Of a stretch of 64,000 nt of DNA, positions 43,406 to 51,894 are shown one piece after another. Below the pieces are notes generated by a model. It was given only the letters and a program-made list of their open reading frames with translations, made no database searches and was not told where the DNA came from. The translations under genes and the position numbers were made by a program. The stretch comes from Devosia indica. Its GTDB lineage: Bacteria; Pseudomonadota; Alphaproteobacteria; Rhizobiales; Devosiaceae. Each line of letters starts with the position of its first letter. The first letter of the stretch is position 1. The stretch covers positions 124,001 through 188,000 of the forward strand of contig NZ_PYVZ01000005.1 of NCBI RefSeq assembly GCF_003056405.1, given 5' to 3'.

Positions 43406-45010
43406 GTGGCAGTCACGATAGCAATGAGAGGTTATCGTGCCGTACTGGGCGCCCTGATTGTGGCAAGCTCGGCTCTGGTTTTCACCGCAGCAGGATGGGC
43501 TGGGCTGGAGAGCCTTCGCGGCCAGCGCAACCTGGCGCAGCTCGAAGAGCTGAGTGGCCAATTGCTGCAACGCGCCGAGTTGGCGATTGACTATGCGGTC
43601 ATCACGCTGGGTGACTACACCGCGCCCAGCAATGACTTGTGCAATATTGAGGCGCTCCGGACCCTCCGCCAGCAGACATTCGTCCGCGGTGCCATCAAGG
43701 ACATTGCAGTGCTGGCCCCGGACGGGCAATTGATGTGTTCCACCGCGCCTGCCCAGTTCGATTTGCTGACCTCCGGGAGCGCCCGGTTGGCCGAATATGA
43801 ATCACGCAACACATCCATCGTCCTGCAACCAAGCCATACGGAGGGAAGCGGGCTCTTTCGCGTGCTCTGGCGCATTGGCGAGACGCACTCGATTGCTGCG
43901 ACCCTCAATATCGACATGCTGATGTTTGACATCTTCCCCGCACAACTACGTGATGAGGCGCTCGCCGAAATCCGCATTGGCCCGGGCGACGTGGTTGCAC
44001 GCTTCGGCGATGAGGCGAGCACGGCACCCAGCCAGACGGCGCGTGCGTTCTCAGCCGCCTCGGACCGTTATCCGGTCAGCGTCGCCTTGGCGACCAGCCA
44101 GACCAGCTTTCGAAACTGGAACCCCTGGCCGTTGGGACCCGTGCTCGCTATCGGGGCCATTGCCGGCGCGCTGATCGGATTGCTGGTCGCCCAAACCGTC
44201 ATGCGGCCGCCCAGCCCGGTGGAGGCATTGCGCTCGGCCATACGAAGGGGGGAACTCGTTCCCTATTATCAGCCAGTCTTTGACCTGGTGACGTTGCGCA
44301 TTGTCGGCTGCGAAGTTCTGGTCCGCTGGCGGCGGCGGGACGGTGAACTGGTCTTTCCCGACCGCTTCATTCCCATTGCTGAAGCAAGTGGACTGATCGT
44401 CCCAATGACGGAGCGGCTGGTCGAGCAGGCACTGTCCGAGATGGCCCCTTTGCTTGTCGAGCATCCAGAATTCAAAATTGCCTTCAATATCGACCCGTCT
44501 CATCTGGTGCAGCCAGGATTCCTCGACACCCTTGACCAGATTGTCGCCCAGGCCGGATCGCCCAATTCCCGCATCGTGCTGGAACTGACCGAGCGCAACG
44601 CCTTCCCAGACATGAAACAGGCTGTTGCGGTAACCAGTGAAGCGCGCAAGCGCGGATACCGAATTTCGCTGGACGATACCGGCGCAGGCCACAATGGCCT
44701 GGGGCATATTCAGGACCTCAAGCCAGACGTCATCAAGATCGACAAGAAGTTCATTGACGTCGCCGGCACGGTTGAAGCCGCAGATGCGATTATCGAGGTG
44801 CTGGTCAATCTGGGGCAGCGCATGGGCGCCGTCGTGGTCGCCGAAGGCATCGAAACCGAAGACCAAAGGGCTACGCTGTCACGCGCCGGCGTCGCCCACG
44901 GTCAGGGCTACCTGATATCCAGACCCGTGCCCCTCGCCACCTTCCGCGCCTTGATCAACGATCTTGAGCGTCTCGCAAAACCGGCCAAAAACGATCCGCA
45001 AATGGCTTAG
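43406..45010 (+). CDS. Cyclic-di-GMP phosphodiesterase with CSS-type periplasmic sensor and EAL domain
   Basis: The protein has an N-terminal helix (YRAVLGALIVASSALVFTAAGWAGL), a periplasmic CSS-type domain with NDLCNIEALRTL and GQLMCSTAPAQF, a second helix (GPVLAIGAIAGALIGLLVAQTV) and a cytosolic EAL domain. CSS sensors are tuned by a disulfide. EAL residues are present: VGCEVLVRW (EVL for EAL), AFNIDPSHL, VLELTERNAF, DDTGAGHNGLGHI and VAEGIETEDQ. GTG 43406 with GGAG seven bases upstream is preferred; ATG 43391 gives five more residues. It hydrolyses cyclic-di-GMP. Confidence 0.9.
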   Translation: MAVTIAMRGYRAVLGALIVASSALVFTAAGWAGLESLRGQRNLAQLEELSGQLLQRAELAIDYAVITLGDYTAPSNDLCNIEALRTLRQQTFVRGAIKDIAVLAPDGQLMCSTAPAQFDLLTSGSARLAEYESRNTSIVLQPSHTEGSGLFRVLWRIGETHSIAATLNIDMLMFDIFPAQLRDEALAEIRIGPGDVVARFGDEASTAPSQTARAFSAASDRYPVSVALATSQTSFRNWNPWPLGPVLAIGAIAGALIGLLVAQTVMRPPSPVEALRSAIRRGELVPYYQPVFDLVTLRIVGCEVLVRWRRRDGELVFPDRFIPIAEASGLIVPMTERLVEQALSEMAPLLVEHPEFKIAFNIDPSHLVQPGFLDTLDQIVAQAGSPNSRIVLELTERNAFPDMKQAVAVTSEARKRGYRISLDDTGAGHNGLGHIQDLKPDVIKIDKKFIDVAGTVEAADAIIEVLVNLGQRMGAVVVAEGIETEDQRATLSRAGVAHGQGYLISRPVPLATFRALINDLERLAKPAKNDPQMA

Positions 45011-45239
45011 CCCTTGCAGCACGTGCGAGCGTTCTGAGGCCGTCATTGACCATCACCATACCGCCCTCACCGTCAATTTGCCCGCTGCTCCAACCAGAAC
45101 CGGGCAGACCGCCACCTTTAGGGCTTTCGCCTCGCCCGCAGGAACAGCAGTTTCGCACGGTCGGCCTTTGAAACATGTCTCCACCCGGCGACCGCAGGCA
45201 CCGCTTCTCAGTGCACGATTGGCCGTCCGGAATGCCCTG

Positions 45240-45644
45240 CTAGATCGATTTCTTGGCAAGTTCGTACCGGGCTTCCGCTTGCTCCATTGCCGCAACATTG
45301 TCGAGCGCCCATGCACACAGGGCATGGAACGGTGCCCGCAAGGACAACCCTAATGGTGTAATCGCATACTCAACGCCAATTGGGGTTGTCGGCAGGACGG
45401 TCCGCGTGACCAGCCCATTGCGCTCCATTCGCTTGAGCGCATCGGACAGCGCCTTGTGCGTGATCTCCAACTGGCGCTTGATTTCATTGAAGCGCTTTGG
45501 CTCGGTGCTGACCGCGGTCAGGATCAGGATGGTCCACTTGTCCGCTATCTTGTCGAGCACAGGGCGTGCATAGGCAAGGTTGGCCGACGAGCAAAGGTCG
45601 ACATCCGCTGAAGAGGTATCGTTGCGTATATCTAGGCTATCCAT
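45240..45644 (-). CDS. HxlR-family transcriptional regulator
   Basis: This 134-residue winged-helix DNA-binding protein has the family pattern: a Cys near the N-terminus (DLCSSANLAYARPVLDKIADKW), WTILILTAVSTEPKRFNEIKRQLEITHKALSDALKRMERNGLV and YAITPLGLSL. HxlR regulators often sense aldehydes or oxidants through Cys. The divergent SDR gene starts 69 bp away and is the likely target. A repeated CGTATATCTAG lies in the shared region. Confidence 0.93.
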   Translation of the reverse strand: MDSLDIRNDTSSADVDLCSSANLAYARPVLDKIADKWTILILTAVSTEPKRFNEIKRQLEITHKALSDALKRMERNGLVTRTVLPTTPIGVEYAITPLGLSLRAPFHALCAWALDNVAAMEQAEARYELAKKSI

Positions 45645-45682
45645 GGTGCGTAATTGATATCAGATTTAACTCGTATATCTAG
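45625..45682. promoter_or_regulatory. Directly repeated CGTATATCTAG between HxlR regulator and SDR genes
   Basis: The 11-base word CGTATATCTAG occurs at 45625-45635, inside the first codons of the regulator, and again at 45672-45682, 32 bp before the SDR start. The two are 47 bp apart, close to four and a half helical turns. The word TATATCTAG is AT-rich and partly palindromic, unlike the flanking DNA. This is a good candidate operator for the HxlR protein. Confidence 0.55.
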
Positions 45683-45713
45683 AGGAAAATCTGAAACGCT
45701 TGTGGATTGTTAG

Positions 45714-46445
45714 ATGACTCACATGACTAAGAAGGTCGCCCTGGTTGTCGGAGGTGCTTCGGGCATTGGCCTGGCAATTGCGACTCGCCTGGTAGCGGAA
45801 GGCGCAATCGTCTACCTGACTGGCCGCGATGCTGAGGCGGTCGCCAATGCGGCGCGGGAGGCAGGCCAAGGCACGCAGGGCCTGGTTGCGGATGCGGGTG
45901 TTCCCGAGCAACTCGAGCACGCTATCGAGGCGGTGCGCCGTGCCGAAGGCAAAATCGATGCTCTGGTCTTCAATGCCGGAATCTCGGAATTCGCGCCGCT
46001 CGAAAACCTCTCAGCCGATCAATTTGACCAACATTTTTCGATCAATGTTCGTGGCGCCGTGTTGGCCCTCAAGTCGGCAGTCGCCATCATGCCCATTGGG
46101 GCATCGGTCGTGCTCATCGGCTCGGTTGCTGGCCAGGCTGGGGTCGCAAATTTCAGTACCTATGCCGCAACCAAGGCCGCCCTGCGGTCTTACGTGCGCA
46201 GCTTGACCGCGGAACTGGCACCTCGCGGCATTCGCATCAACATGGTCAGCCCCGGACCGACGGATACGGCCATGTTCGCTTCGGTTCCTAATGAGGTTCG
46301 GGCCGCAGTTGTCTCAAGCATACCTCTGGGCCGGATGGCACAGCCCAGCGAAGTGGCCGCCGCCGCGGCCTTCCTGCTTGGCCCGGATGCCTCCTTCATC
46401 GCCGGTGCCGAACTCTGCGTCGACGGCGGCGCCAAGCAGGTCTGA
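45714..46445 (+). CDS. Short-chain dehydrogenase/reductase
   Basis: This 243-residue oxidoreductase has the cofactor motif VVGGASGIGLAIA, NAG in FNAGISEFA, catalytic Ser in IGSVAGQAG and Y-x3-K in YAATKAAL. PGPTDTAMF and a final FIAGAELCVDGGAKQV complete the classical SDR fold. The start may be ATG 45714 or 45723. The gene is divergent from the HxlR regulator and 96 bp before a secreted hydrolase gene. The substrate is unknown. Confidence 0.93.
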   Translation: MTHMTKKVALVVGGASGIGLAIATRLVAEGAIVYLTGRDAEAVANAAREAGQGTQGLVADAGVPEQLEHAIEAVRRAEGKIDALVFNAGISEFAPLENLSADQFDQHFSINVRGAVLALKSAVAIMPIGASVVLIGSVAGQAGVANFSTYAATKAALRSYVRSLTAELAPRGIRINMVSPGPTDTAMFASVPNEVRAAVVSSIPLGRMAQPSEVAAAAAFLLGPDASFIAGAELCVDGGAKQV

Positions 46446-46541
46446 AGCCTGCCTCGACATCCCCTCTATCGCCCATGCCAAAGCCACGCTCCGTGACGAA
46501 CGGGAACATGCGGCATGGGATCAACTCAGGAAAACAAGACA

Positions 46542-47300
46542 ATGCATATTCGAAATCTATCACTTGCCGCCTTGGCCGTCGCAATGCCGACCCTCAGCAC
46601 GCTTCCTGCGCTTGCAGATGCCTACAATATCGTACTGGTCCATGGCATGAACATGGATGGGGCAAGCTGGCGCCCGGTCTATGACATTCTCACCGAGCAA
46701 GGCTACAAAGTCAGCATCGTACAGGAACCACTCAATGGCTTTGACCGCGATCTGCACGCGACGCAGCTAGTCCTGGACAGACAGGACGGGCCGGTCGTGC
46801 TCGTCGGCCACAGCTATGGCGGCGTCGTCATCACCACGGCCGGCAATGATCCCAAAGTCGAAGCGCTCGTCTACGTCGCCGCTTTTCAGCCGGCTGCCGG
46901 AGAAACCACCGGCACATTGAATGCCGCGACCCCACCACAACTCGACCCGGCGTCAGTGACCATCAGCGAGGACGGTTTTGTCAGCATCAGCGAAGACGGC
47001 TTCCTCAAGGACATCGCGCCCGACCTACCGGAGGTCGAGGCCCGATTCCTGTTTTCGTCGCAAACGCCGACCACGGCGAGTGTTTTCACGGCGGAGACCC
47101 ACGATCCGGCTTGGCTGCACAAACCCAGCTATGCCGTATTGGCGACCGAAGACCGCGTTATCAACCCGGAGCTGCAAAGGATGATGTACGAGCGCGCAGG
47201 CAGCCTTGTCACCGAGATCGACGCAGGACACTTGGTTTATGTCAGCCAGCCCGAGGCGGTGGCTCAAGTGATCATCGAAGCGGCGCAGTCTGCGGACTGA
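46542..47300 (+). CDS. Periplasmic alpha/beta hydrolase
   Basis: This 252-residue protein has a signal peptide (MHIRNLSLAALAVAMPTLST, then LPALA). The hydrolase domain shows IVLVHGMNMDGASWRPVYDIL, the nucleophile motif VVLVGHSYGGVVIT and the catalytic His in EIDAGHLVYVSQP. This is the salicylate-esterase-like/EstC type. ATG 46542 is preferred to 46515 because it starts the signal peptide. A duplicated SEDGF stretch (VTISEDGFVSISEDGFL) is present. It converges on the TetR gene. Confidence 0.9.
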   Translation: MHIRNLSLAALAVAMPTLSTLPALADAYNIVLVHGMNMDGASWRPVYDILTEQGYKVSIVQEPLNGFDRDLHATQLVLDRQDGPVVLVGHSYGGVVITTAGNDPKVEALVYVAAFQPAAGETTGTLNAATPPQLDPASVTISEDGFVSISEDGFLKDIAPDLPEVEARFLFSSQTPTTASVFTAETHDPAWLHKPSYAVLATEDRVINPELQRMMYERAGSLVTEIDAGHLVYVSQPEAVAQVIIEAAQSAD

Positions 47301-47378
47301 GGTCTGACCAACCAGGGCGCGGATGTGGACAATGCCTCTGCGCCCTTCCTGGATGGCGTCCCCGCCCTGTGGCAACGG

Positions 47379-48014
47379 CTACTTGCCGATGGCAGCGCCA
47401 TAGCGGAGGCCATCCAGCAGCAGCATGACCATGCGCTCGACATGTGCGGCTCCATCCTCGCCAGTGGCCACAGCCAGATTGCCGATCGCGCGCAGAAGAT
47501 CATATGGCGCCACATCAGCGCGGACCTCGCCTGCATCGGCGGCTGCATGCAGCAGTTTCGACAGGGCCGGTTCAAAACGGCTTCGGAAGTAATCGGGCAA
47601 AGCCGCGAATGCCGGATCGCCGGAATGAAGTGCGGCCGCCAGCCCTTGCTTGGTGGCGAGGAAACGCGTGTAGAGCATCAGCCATTCGGCCAAAGCCTCG
47701 GCGGGCCCCTGCCCGGCGGCCAGCGTCTGTGCCGCATCAGCACAGGCATCGACCTCACGGCGGAACACCGCAGCGACCAGATCGGCGCGAGTCGGAAAAC
47801 GGCGGTATAGGGTACCCAGTCCGACACCGGCTTGTGTCGCTATCTCCCGGATTGGGGCATCGACCCCTGAGCGCGCGAACACAACTTTCGCGGCCTCAAG
47901 GAGCGCGCCCTCGTTTCTGCGGGCATCGGCGCGCAGCCGGGGCGCGGGCGCCACGGTATCGTCTGCCGTTGGTGACGCGGTCCCAGTCATTGTCTCGGGC
48001 TTTGGCAATGCCAT
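47379..48014 (-). CDS. TetR-family transcriptional regulator
   Basis: This 211-residue protein has the N-terminal helix-turn-helix RRNEGALLEAAKVVFARSG followed by REIATQAGVGLGTLYRRFPTRADLV. The C-terminal ligand domain is typical of the family. The start is ATG 48014, with AAGGGGGTG upstream; a GTG at 48020 would overlap that site. Divergent hydrolase and SDR genes lie on the other side of two palindromes and are the likely targets. Confidence 0.92.
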   Translation of the reverse strand: MALPKPETMTGTASPTADDTVAPAPRLRADARRNEGALLEAAKVVFARSGVDAPIREIATQAGVGLGTLYRRFPTRADLVAAVFRREVDACADAAQTLAAGQGPAEALAEWLMLYTRFLATKQGLAAALHSGDPAFAALPDYFRSRFEPALSKLLHAAADAGEVRADVAPYDLLRAIGNLAVATGEDGAAHVERMVMLLLDGLRYGAAIGK

Positions 48015-48033
48015 TCTCACCCCCTTGATAAGT

Positions 48034-48074
48034 GGATCATTGATCCGTATATGACTTTCCGGATCGATGATCCG
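48034..48074. promoter_or_regulatory. Paired palindromes between TetR regulator and hydrolase genes
   Basis: GGATCATTGATCC (48034-48046) is a perfect 13-bp palindrome around one central base. CGGATCGATGATCCG (48060-48074) is a near-perfect 15-bp one. Both share GGATC-GATCC arms and their centres are 27 bp apart. They fill the 87-bp gap between the two divergent start codons and are the natural operator for the TetR protein. Confidence 0.7.
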
Positions 48075-48101
48075 TTTGATATCTAGGAGGCTCGCACTTC
48101 A

Positions 48102-49043
48102 ATGTCCAGTTCAATGCCTCAAGGCCGTTCTCCTGCATCCGGCCTGCCTGCAATTGCGTCCGTCACTCCCCTTGTCTTGCCAGCCCGGGACCGGGGCAGC
48201 GACCTGCACATCAGAATATCTGCCCCGATCATGGGCGACGCCCTGCCCGTCATCATTTTCTCGCATGGCAATGGACAGTCGCTTCATGCCTATGGTCCCC
48301 TCGCCGATTACTGGGCCGCCCATGGCTTTGCGGTCATCCAGCCAACCCACCTTGACTCGCGCATGCTCGGCCTTTCCCGGGACGATCCCCGCCGCCCGCA
48401 GTTCTGGCGCTTCCGCGAGGAAGATCTTGTGGCCATCCTCGACGGCCTCGATGACATCCAAAGCACTGCACCGGTGATCCAGGGGCGACTTGATCGCTCC
48501 CGCATCGCAGTGGCTGGGCATTCATGGGGCGGGCAAACCGCCAGTACCCTGCTCGGTGCCACCCACCCTGATCCTGGCAATGGATCGGTGGTCAACCGGA
48601 AGGATGCTCGCATCAAGGCGGGTGTTCTGCTGGCCACCCCGGGTAATGGCGGCAAGGACTTGAGTGCGTTTGCGGCCCGCTCGCTGCCGTTCATGCACCC
48701 GGATTTTTCCGGCATGACAACGCCCACGCTGGTCATAGCCGGCGACGCGGACAAGGGTGGACTGTCAACGCGAGGACCGGACTGGTGGCGCGACGCCTAC
48801 GACCTGAGCCCGTCGCCAAAGGCGCTGTTTACTGCCTTTGGAGGCGAACACGCACTGGGCGGCATACCCGGTTACGAGGCGCGGGAAACAACGGACGAAC
48901 GCCCCCAGCGGGTTGCGGAGATCCAGCGCCTTTCGACCGCCTTCCTGCGCACATCGCTCTATCCCGGCGACCCTGCCTGGGCCGATGCAGTCGCCGCGCT
49001 CTCGGCCAGCACCGTGCCGGAAGGCCGCATCGAGACAAAATGA
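48102..49043 (+). CDS. Alpha/beta hydrolase of the dienelactone-hydrolase/chlorophyllase-like type
   Basis: This 313-residue protein has VIIFSHGNGQSLHAYGPLADYWAAHGFAVIQP, nucleophile motif IAVAGHSWGGQTASTLLG, acid region LVIAGDADKGGLS and His in FGGEHALGGIPGYE. There is no signal peptide. TAGGAGGCTCGC lies 9 nt before the ATG. The gene is controlled, by position, by the TetR protein and its palindromes, and is followed after 55 bp by an SDR gene. Confidence 0.9.
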   Translation: MSSSMPQGRSPASGLPAIASVTPLVLPARDRGSDLHIRISAPIMGDALPVIIFSHGNGQSLHAYGPLADYWAAHGFAVIQPTHLDSRMLGLSRDDPRRPQFWRFREEDLVAILDGLDDIQSTAPVIQGRLDRSRIAVAGHSWGGQTASTLLGATHPDPGNGSVVNRKDARIKAGVLLATPGNGGKDLSAFAARSLPFMHPDFSGMTTPTLVIAGDADKGGLSTRGPDWWRDAYDLSPSPKALFTAFGGEHALGGIPGYEARETTDERPQRVAEIQRLSTAFLRTSLYPGDPAWADAVAALSASTVPEGRIETK

Positions 49044-49098
49044 GCCGGGCGCGTCGTCCCCCATCTACTCACAACCACCAATACACTGGTTCAATCAC

Positions 49099-49848
49099 AT
49101 GAACACGATTCTCATTACCGGCACATCGTCCGGCTTCGGACTTGAGACGGCCCGTTATTTTCTCGATCGCGACTGGAGCGTCATTGCCACGATGCGCACG
49201 CCGCGCAAGGATGTGCTGCCCGTGTCCGAGCGCCTGCGCATTGTCCCGCTCGATGTGACCGATGCCGCGAGCATCGCTCGCACAGTGGAAGAAGCAGGGC
49301 CAATCGACGCCCTCGTGAACAATGCGGGTGCCGGCATGATAGGGGCGCTGGAAGGCGTGACCATCGCTGCAACGCGCCAGCTTTTCGAATTGAACACGCT
49401 AGGCCCTATGGCGATGGCACAGGCCGTACTGCCCGGCTTGCGGGCGCAGGGATCGGGCGTGATCGTCAACCTGTCGTCTGCCGTCACGCTCGAACCACTG
49501 CCGATGTTGTCGGCTTATACGGCCAGCAAGGCCGCCCTGGAGGCGTTTAGCGAGGACCTCGCCCTCGAGATCGAGCAATTTGGTGTGCGCGTGCGGCTCG
49601 TCATTCCCGGCCGCGCGCCGGAAACCTCGTTCAGCACCACCGCCCGTGCCCGCTCGCAGAATGGCGTGCCCGAGGCCTATGCTGACTGGGCCAGGCAGGT
49701 GTTCTCCCAAATGTCGAAGCCGCAGACTGGCGTCACGACCACCAGGGATGTGGCGGAAGCGGTCTGGCAGGCGGTGACCGATGCATCCTCTCCGTTCCGT
49801 ATCCCGGCTGGCGCCGATGCGGTGGCGCTGGCTGCAAAGGCCGCTTGA
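49099..49848 (+). CDS. Short-chain dehydrogenase/reductase
   Basis: This 249-residue SDR has the cofactor motif LITGTSSGFGLETARYF, NNAGAGMIG, the catalytic Ser in NLSSAVTLEPL and Y-x3-K in YTASKAALEAFSEDLALEI. ATG 49099 starts at the family N-terminus MNTILITG; frames further upstream lie in the hydrolase. It follows the hydrolase gene by 55 bp on the same strand, so a TetR-controlled operon is likely. Confidence 0.92.
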   Translation: MNTILITGTSSGFGLETARYFLDRDWSVIATMRTPRKDVLPVSERLRIVPLDVTDAASIARTVEEAGPIDALVNNAGAGMIGALEGVTIAATRQLFELNTLGPMAMAQAVLPGLRAQGSGVIVNLSSAVTLEPLPMLSAYTASKAALEAFSEDLALEIEQFGVRVRLVIPGRAPETSFSTTARARSQNGVPEAYADWARQVFSQMSKPQTGVTTTRDVAEAVWQAVTDASSPFRIPAGADAVALAAKAA

Positions 49849-50039
49849 CCGCGGGCACTGCCCTTTGACTGGCTGCATTATTTCCTGCGCCCCGGCTTTC
49901 CCCAGCAGCGGCAACCAGATGAGCGAGATGACGGATCGGATGGCGACCCCGCCGCTCAGTCATCTCTCTCGTGGTCGTCCTGCCCGAGGAGGTGCGCTCC
50001 GGCGGATGCGCTGACGAATTTACGCAAGACAGCAGCTTG
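49849..50039. other. Intergenic region after the SDR gene
   Basis: No gene is supported here. A long frame on the other strand (49733-50713) carries no conserved blocks and crosses three regions with plus-strand genes. The following 62 bp are described as a leader repeat. Confidence 0.5.
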
Positions 50040-50101
50040 GGCACCGGCGCAGCAGCTTCTGCGCCGCGCGGCAGCAGCAAACCTCCTAGCATGGCATGAA
50101 C
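50040..50101 (+). repeat. Leader repeat A, upstream of the DUF4260 gene
   Basis: This segment contains GGCACC, GCAGCTTCTGCGCCGCG and CCTCCTAGCATGGC-ATG. A second copy at 50801-50863 keeps the same order with few changes. It begins 176 bp before the DUF4260 ATG. It probably carries a common promoter or operator for the two genes. Confidence 0.5.
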
Positions 50102-50215
50102 AATACGTTTGCATGGACGCCAGCGAGCCCCGGCCAATGACCGCCGGATCGCGATCGTCCGCGCCATGCGGCAGTTTGGCATTCGGTCAAATGGGTCGCG
50201 AGGAGATGTCCGTTG

Positions 50216-50638
50216 ATGAACCAGACAAGTGACTTTGATGACACCGACCGGGGTCATGTGACGGGTCAGGTACGTCAAGTTCTGCGTGGCGAAGCATTGG
50301 TCATACTGGGAGCCAGCGCGACGCTCTACTTCTTGTTGGGCGGAGAGCTCTGGCTTTTCGCTGTGCTGTTCCTTGCTCCAGATCTCAGCCTGGTCGGCTA
50401 TGCAGCGGGCAGAAAGGTCGGCGCAGTTCTCTACAACACCATCCACAGCTACGCCCTGGCTGCCGTGTTGGCCGTCGCCGGGGCGCTGACCGACCGCGAA
50501 ATTCTCTGGCAGGTCGGCCTGATATTCGTCGCACATGCCGCTTTCGACCGGGCCCTGGGCTACGGCCTCAAATATGCGGCCGGCTTCCGCCACACTCATC
50601 TCGGGCCAATCGGCAAGCCTGCTGGTGAAGGCCACTGA
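50216..50638 (+). CDS. DUF4260 membrane protein
   Basis: This 140-residue protein has four helices: ALVILGASATLYFLLGGELWLFAVLFLAPDLSL, then YALAAVLAVAGALT and the DUF4260 block GLIFVAHAAFDRALGYGLKYAAGFRHTHLG. The family function is unknown. The start is ATG 50216 with GAGGAG upstream; the preceding TTG at 50213 is not needed. A second leader repeat follows the gene. Confidence 0.9.
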   Translation: MNQTSDFDDTDRGHVTGQVRQVLRGEALVILGASATLYFLLGGELWLFAVLFLAPDLSLVGYAAGRKVGAVLYNTIHSYALAAVLAVAGALTDREILWQVGLIFVAHAAFDRALGYGLKYAAGFRHTHLGPIGKPAGEGH

Positions 50639-50800
50639 ACCGCCCCGAATGAATATAGACGTCGGATGGAACGCCCCCGCAACGCGCTTGGACGTGCGAA
50701 GGATCGCGATCACCCACGACGTTCCTGACGGCCTGCCAGACCCCTGGAATCCAAGTTCAGATCAGCACGCCCCGAGGCTGCAAGCGGGAGCCCGCAAGAT

Positions 50801-50863
50801 CGGCACCTCTGCGGCAGCTTCCGCGCCGCGGCAGGTTCGTCACTCTGCTAGATTGGCCATGTA
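50801..50863 (+). repeat. Leader repeat B, upstream of the chloroperoxidase-like hydrolase
   Basis: GGCACC, GCAGCTTCCGCGCCGCG, GCAG and CTGCTAGATTGGCCATG repeat the order of leader A. It begins 160 bp before the hydrolase ATG. The shared TAG-TTGGC-ATG block near the 3' end could be a -10 region or an operator half. Confidence 0.5.
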
Positions 50864-50960
50864 AGAAACAGGCGCGCGTTTCGGTCAGGTGAGACGGCTG
50901 CCGCGCAAGACGACCATGGTTTGGAAGATCCGCTCAACCCAGTTTGCAAGGAGGCATGCA

Positions 50961-51791
50961 ATGCCGACCATCACAACACCCGACGGGACCAACCTATTCT
51001 ACAAGGATTGGGGACCGAAAGACGCGCAGCCCATCGTTTTCCACCATGGCTGGCCGCTCAGCGCCGACGACTGGGACAACCAGATGCTGTTCTTCCTGTC
51101 CGAAGGCTATCGTGTCATCGCGCATGACCGGCGCGGGCATGGCCGGTCCGACCAGACCGACACCGGCAATGACATGGATACCTATGCGGCAGACGTAGCC
51201 GAACTGGCCAAGGCGCTGGACCTGCGCGACGCCATCCATATCGGCCATTCGACCGGCGGCGGCGAGGTCACCCGCTATGCAGCCCGCGCCGAACGTGGCC
51301 GGGTGGCAAAGGCAATATTGATCGCCGCAATCCCGCCGGTGATGGTTCAGTCGGCCGCGAACCCGGATGGCGTTCCCATGGAGGTCTTCGACGGGCTGCG
51401 CTCGGCCCTCGAGACAAATCGCCCGCAGTTCTATCGTGACCTGCCGAGCGGCCCTTTCTATGGCTTCAATCGGGACGGCGCGAAGGTCATCCAGGGCCTG
51501 ATCGACAATTGGTGGCGCCAGGGCATGAATGGTGGCGCAAAGGCGCACCATGACTGCATCGAAGTATTTTCAGAAACCGATTTCACGGAGGATCTGAAGG
51601 CCCTTACTGTTCCCGTGCTGATCATCCATGGCGAGGATGACCAGATCGTGCCAATCGGCAATTCGGCTCACAAGGCAATCAAGCTCGTCAATGATGGCAC
51701 GCTGAAGACCTATCCGGGGCTCTCCCATGGTCTGTTTGCCACGCATCCGGAAGTGGTGAACCCAGACATGCTGGCCTTCATCCGCGCCTGA
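50961..51791 (+). CDS. Alpha/beta hydrolase, non-heme chloroperoxidase type
   Basis: This 276-residue cytosolic protein starts MPTITTPDGTNLFYKDWGPK, the chloroperoxidase N-terminus. Ser97 is in the nucleophile motif IHIGHSTGGGEVTRYAAR. The acid is in IIHGEDDQIVP and His in YPGLSHGLFATHPE. AAGGAGGCATGCA precedes ATG 50961. Homologues are cofactor-free haloperoxidases/esterases active with peracids. The AraC regulator gene is convergent 104 bp further on. Confidence 0.93.
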   Translation: MPTITTPDGTNLFYKDWGPKDAQPIVFHHGWPLSADDWDNQMLFFLSEGYRVIAHDRRGHGRSDQTDTGNDMDTYAADVAELAKALDLRDAIHIGHSTGGGEVTRYAARAERGRVAKAILIAAIPPVMVQSAANPDGVPMEVFDGLRSALETNRPQFYRDLPSGPFYGFNRDGAKVIQGLIDNWWRQGMNGGAKAHHDCIEVFSETDFTEDLKALTVPVLIIHGEDDQIVPIGNSAHKAIKLVNDGTLKTYPGLSHGLFATHPEVVNPDMLAFIRA

Positions 51792-51894
51792 CCAGGCATC
51801 GCCAGAAGCAGTCGACGGCCGCGTCAATCGCGACCGCCGACAGCTCGCTGTCGGGCCGAGCCCCGGCTAACCCCGTGTTGCACCGCCACCGAAG

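Noticed and set aside
49733..50713. Long minus-strand open frame of 326 codons.
   Set aside because: It crosses the end of an SDR gene, a gap and the DUF4260 gene, has no conserved blocks, and is explained by high GC content.
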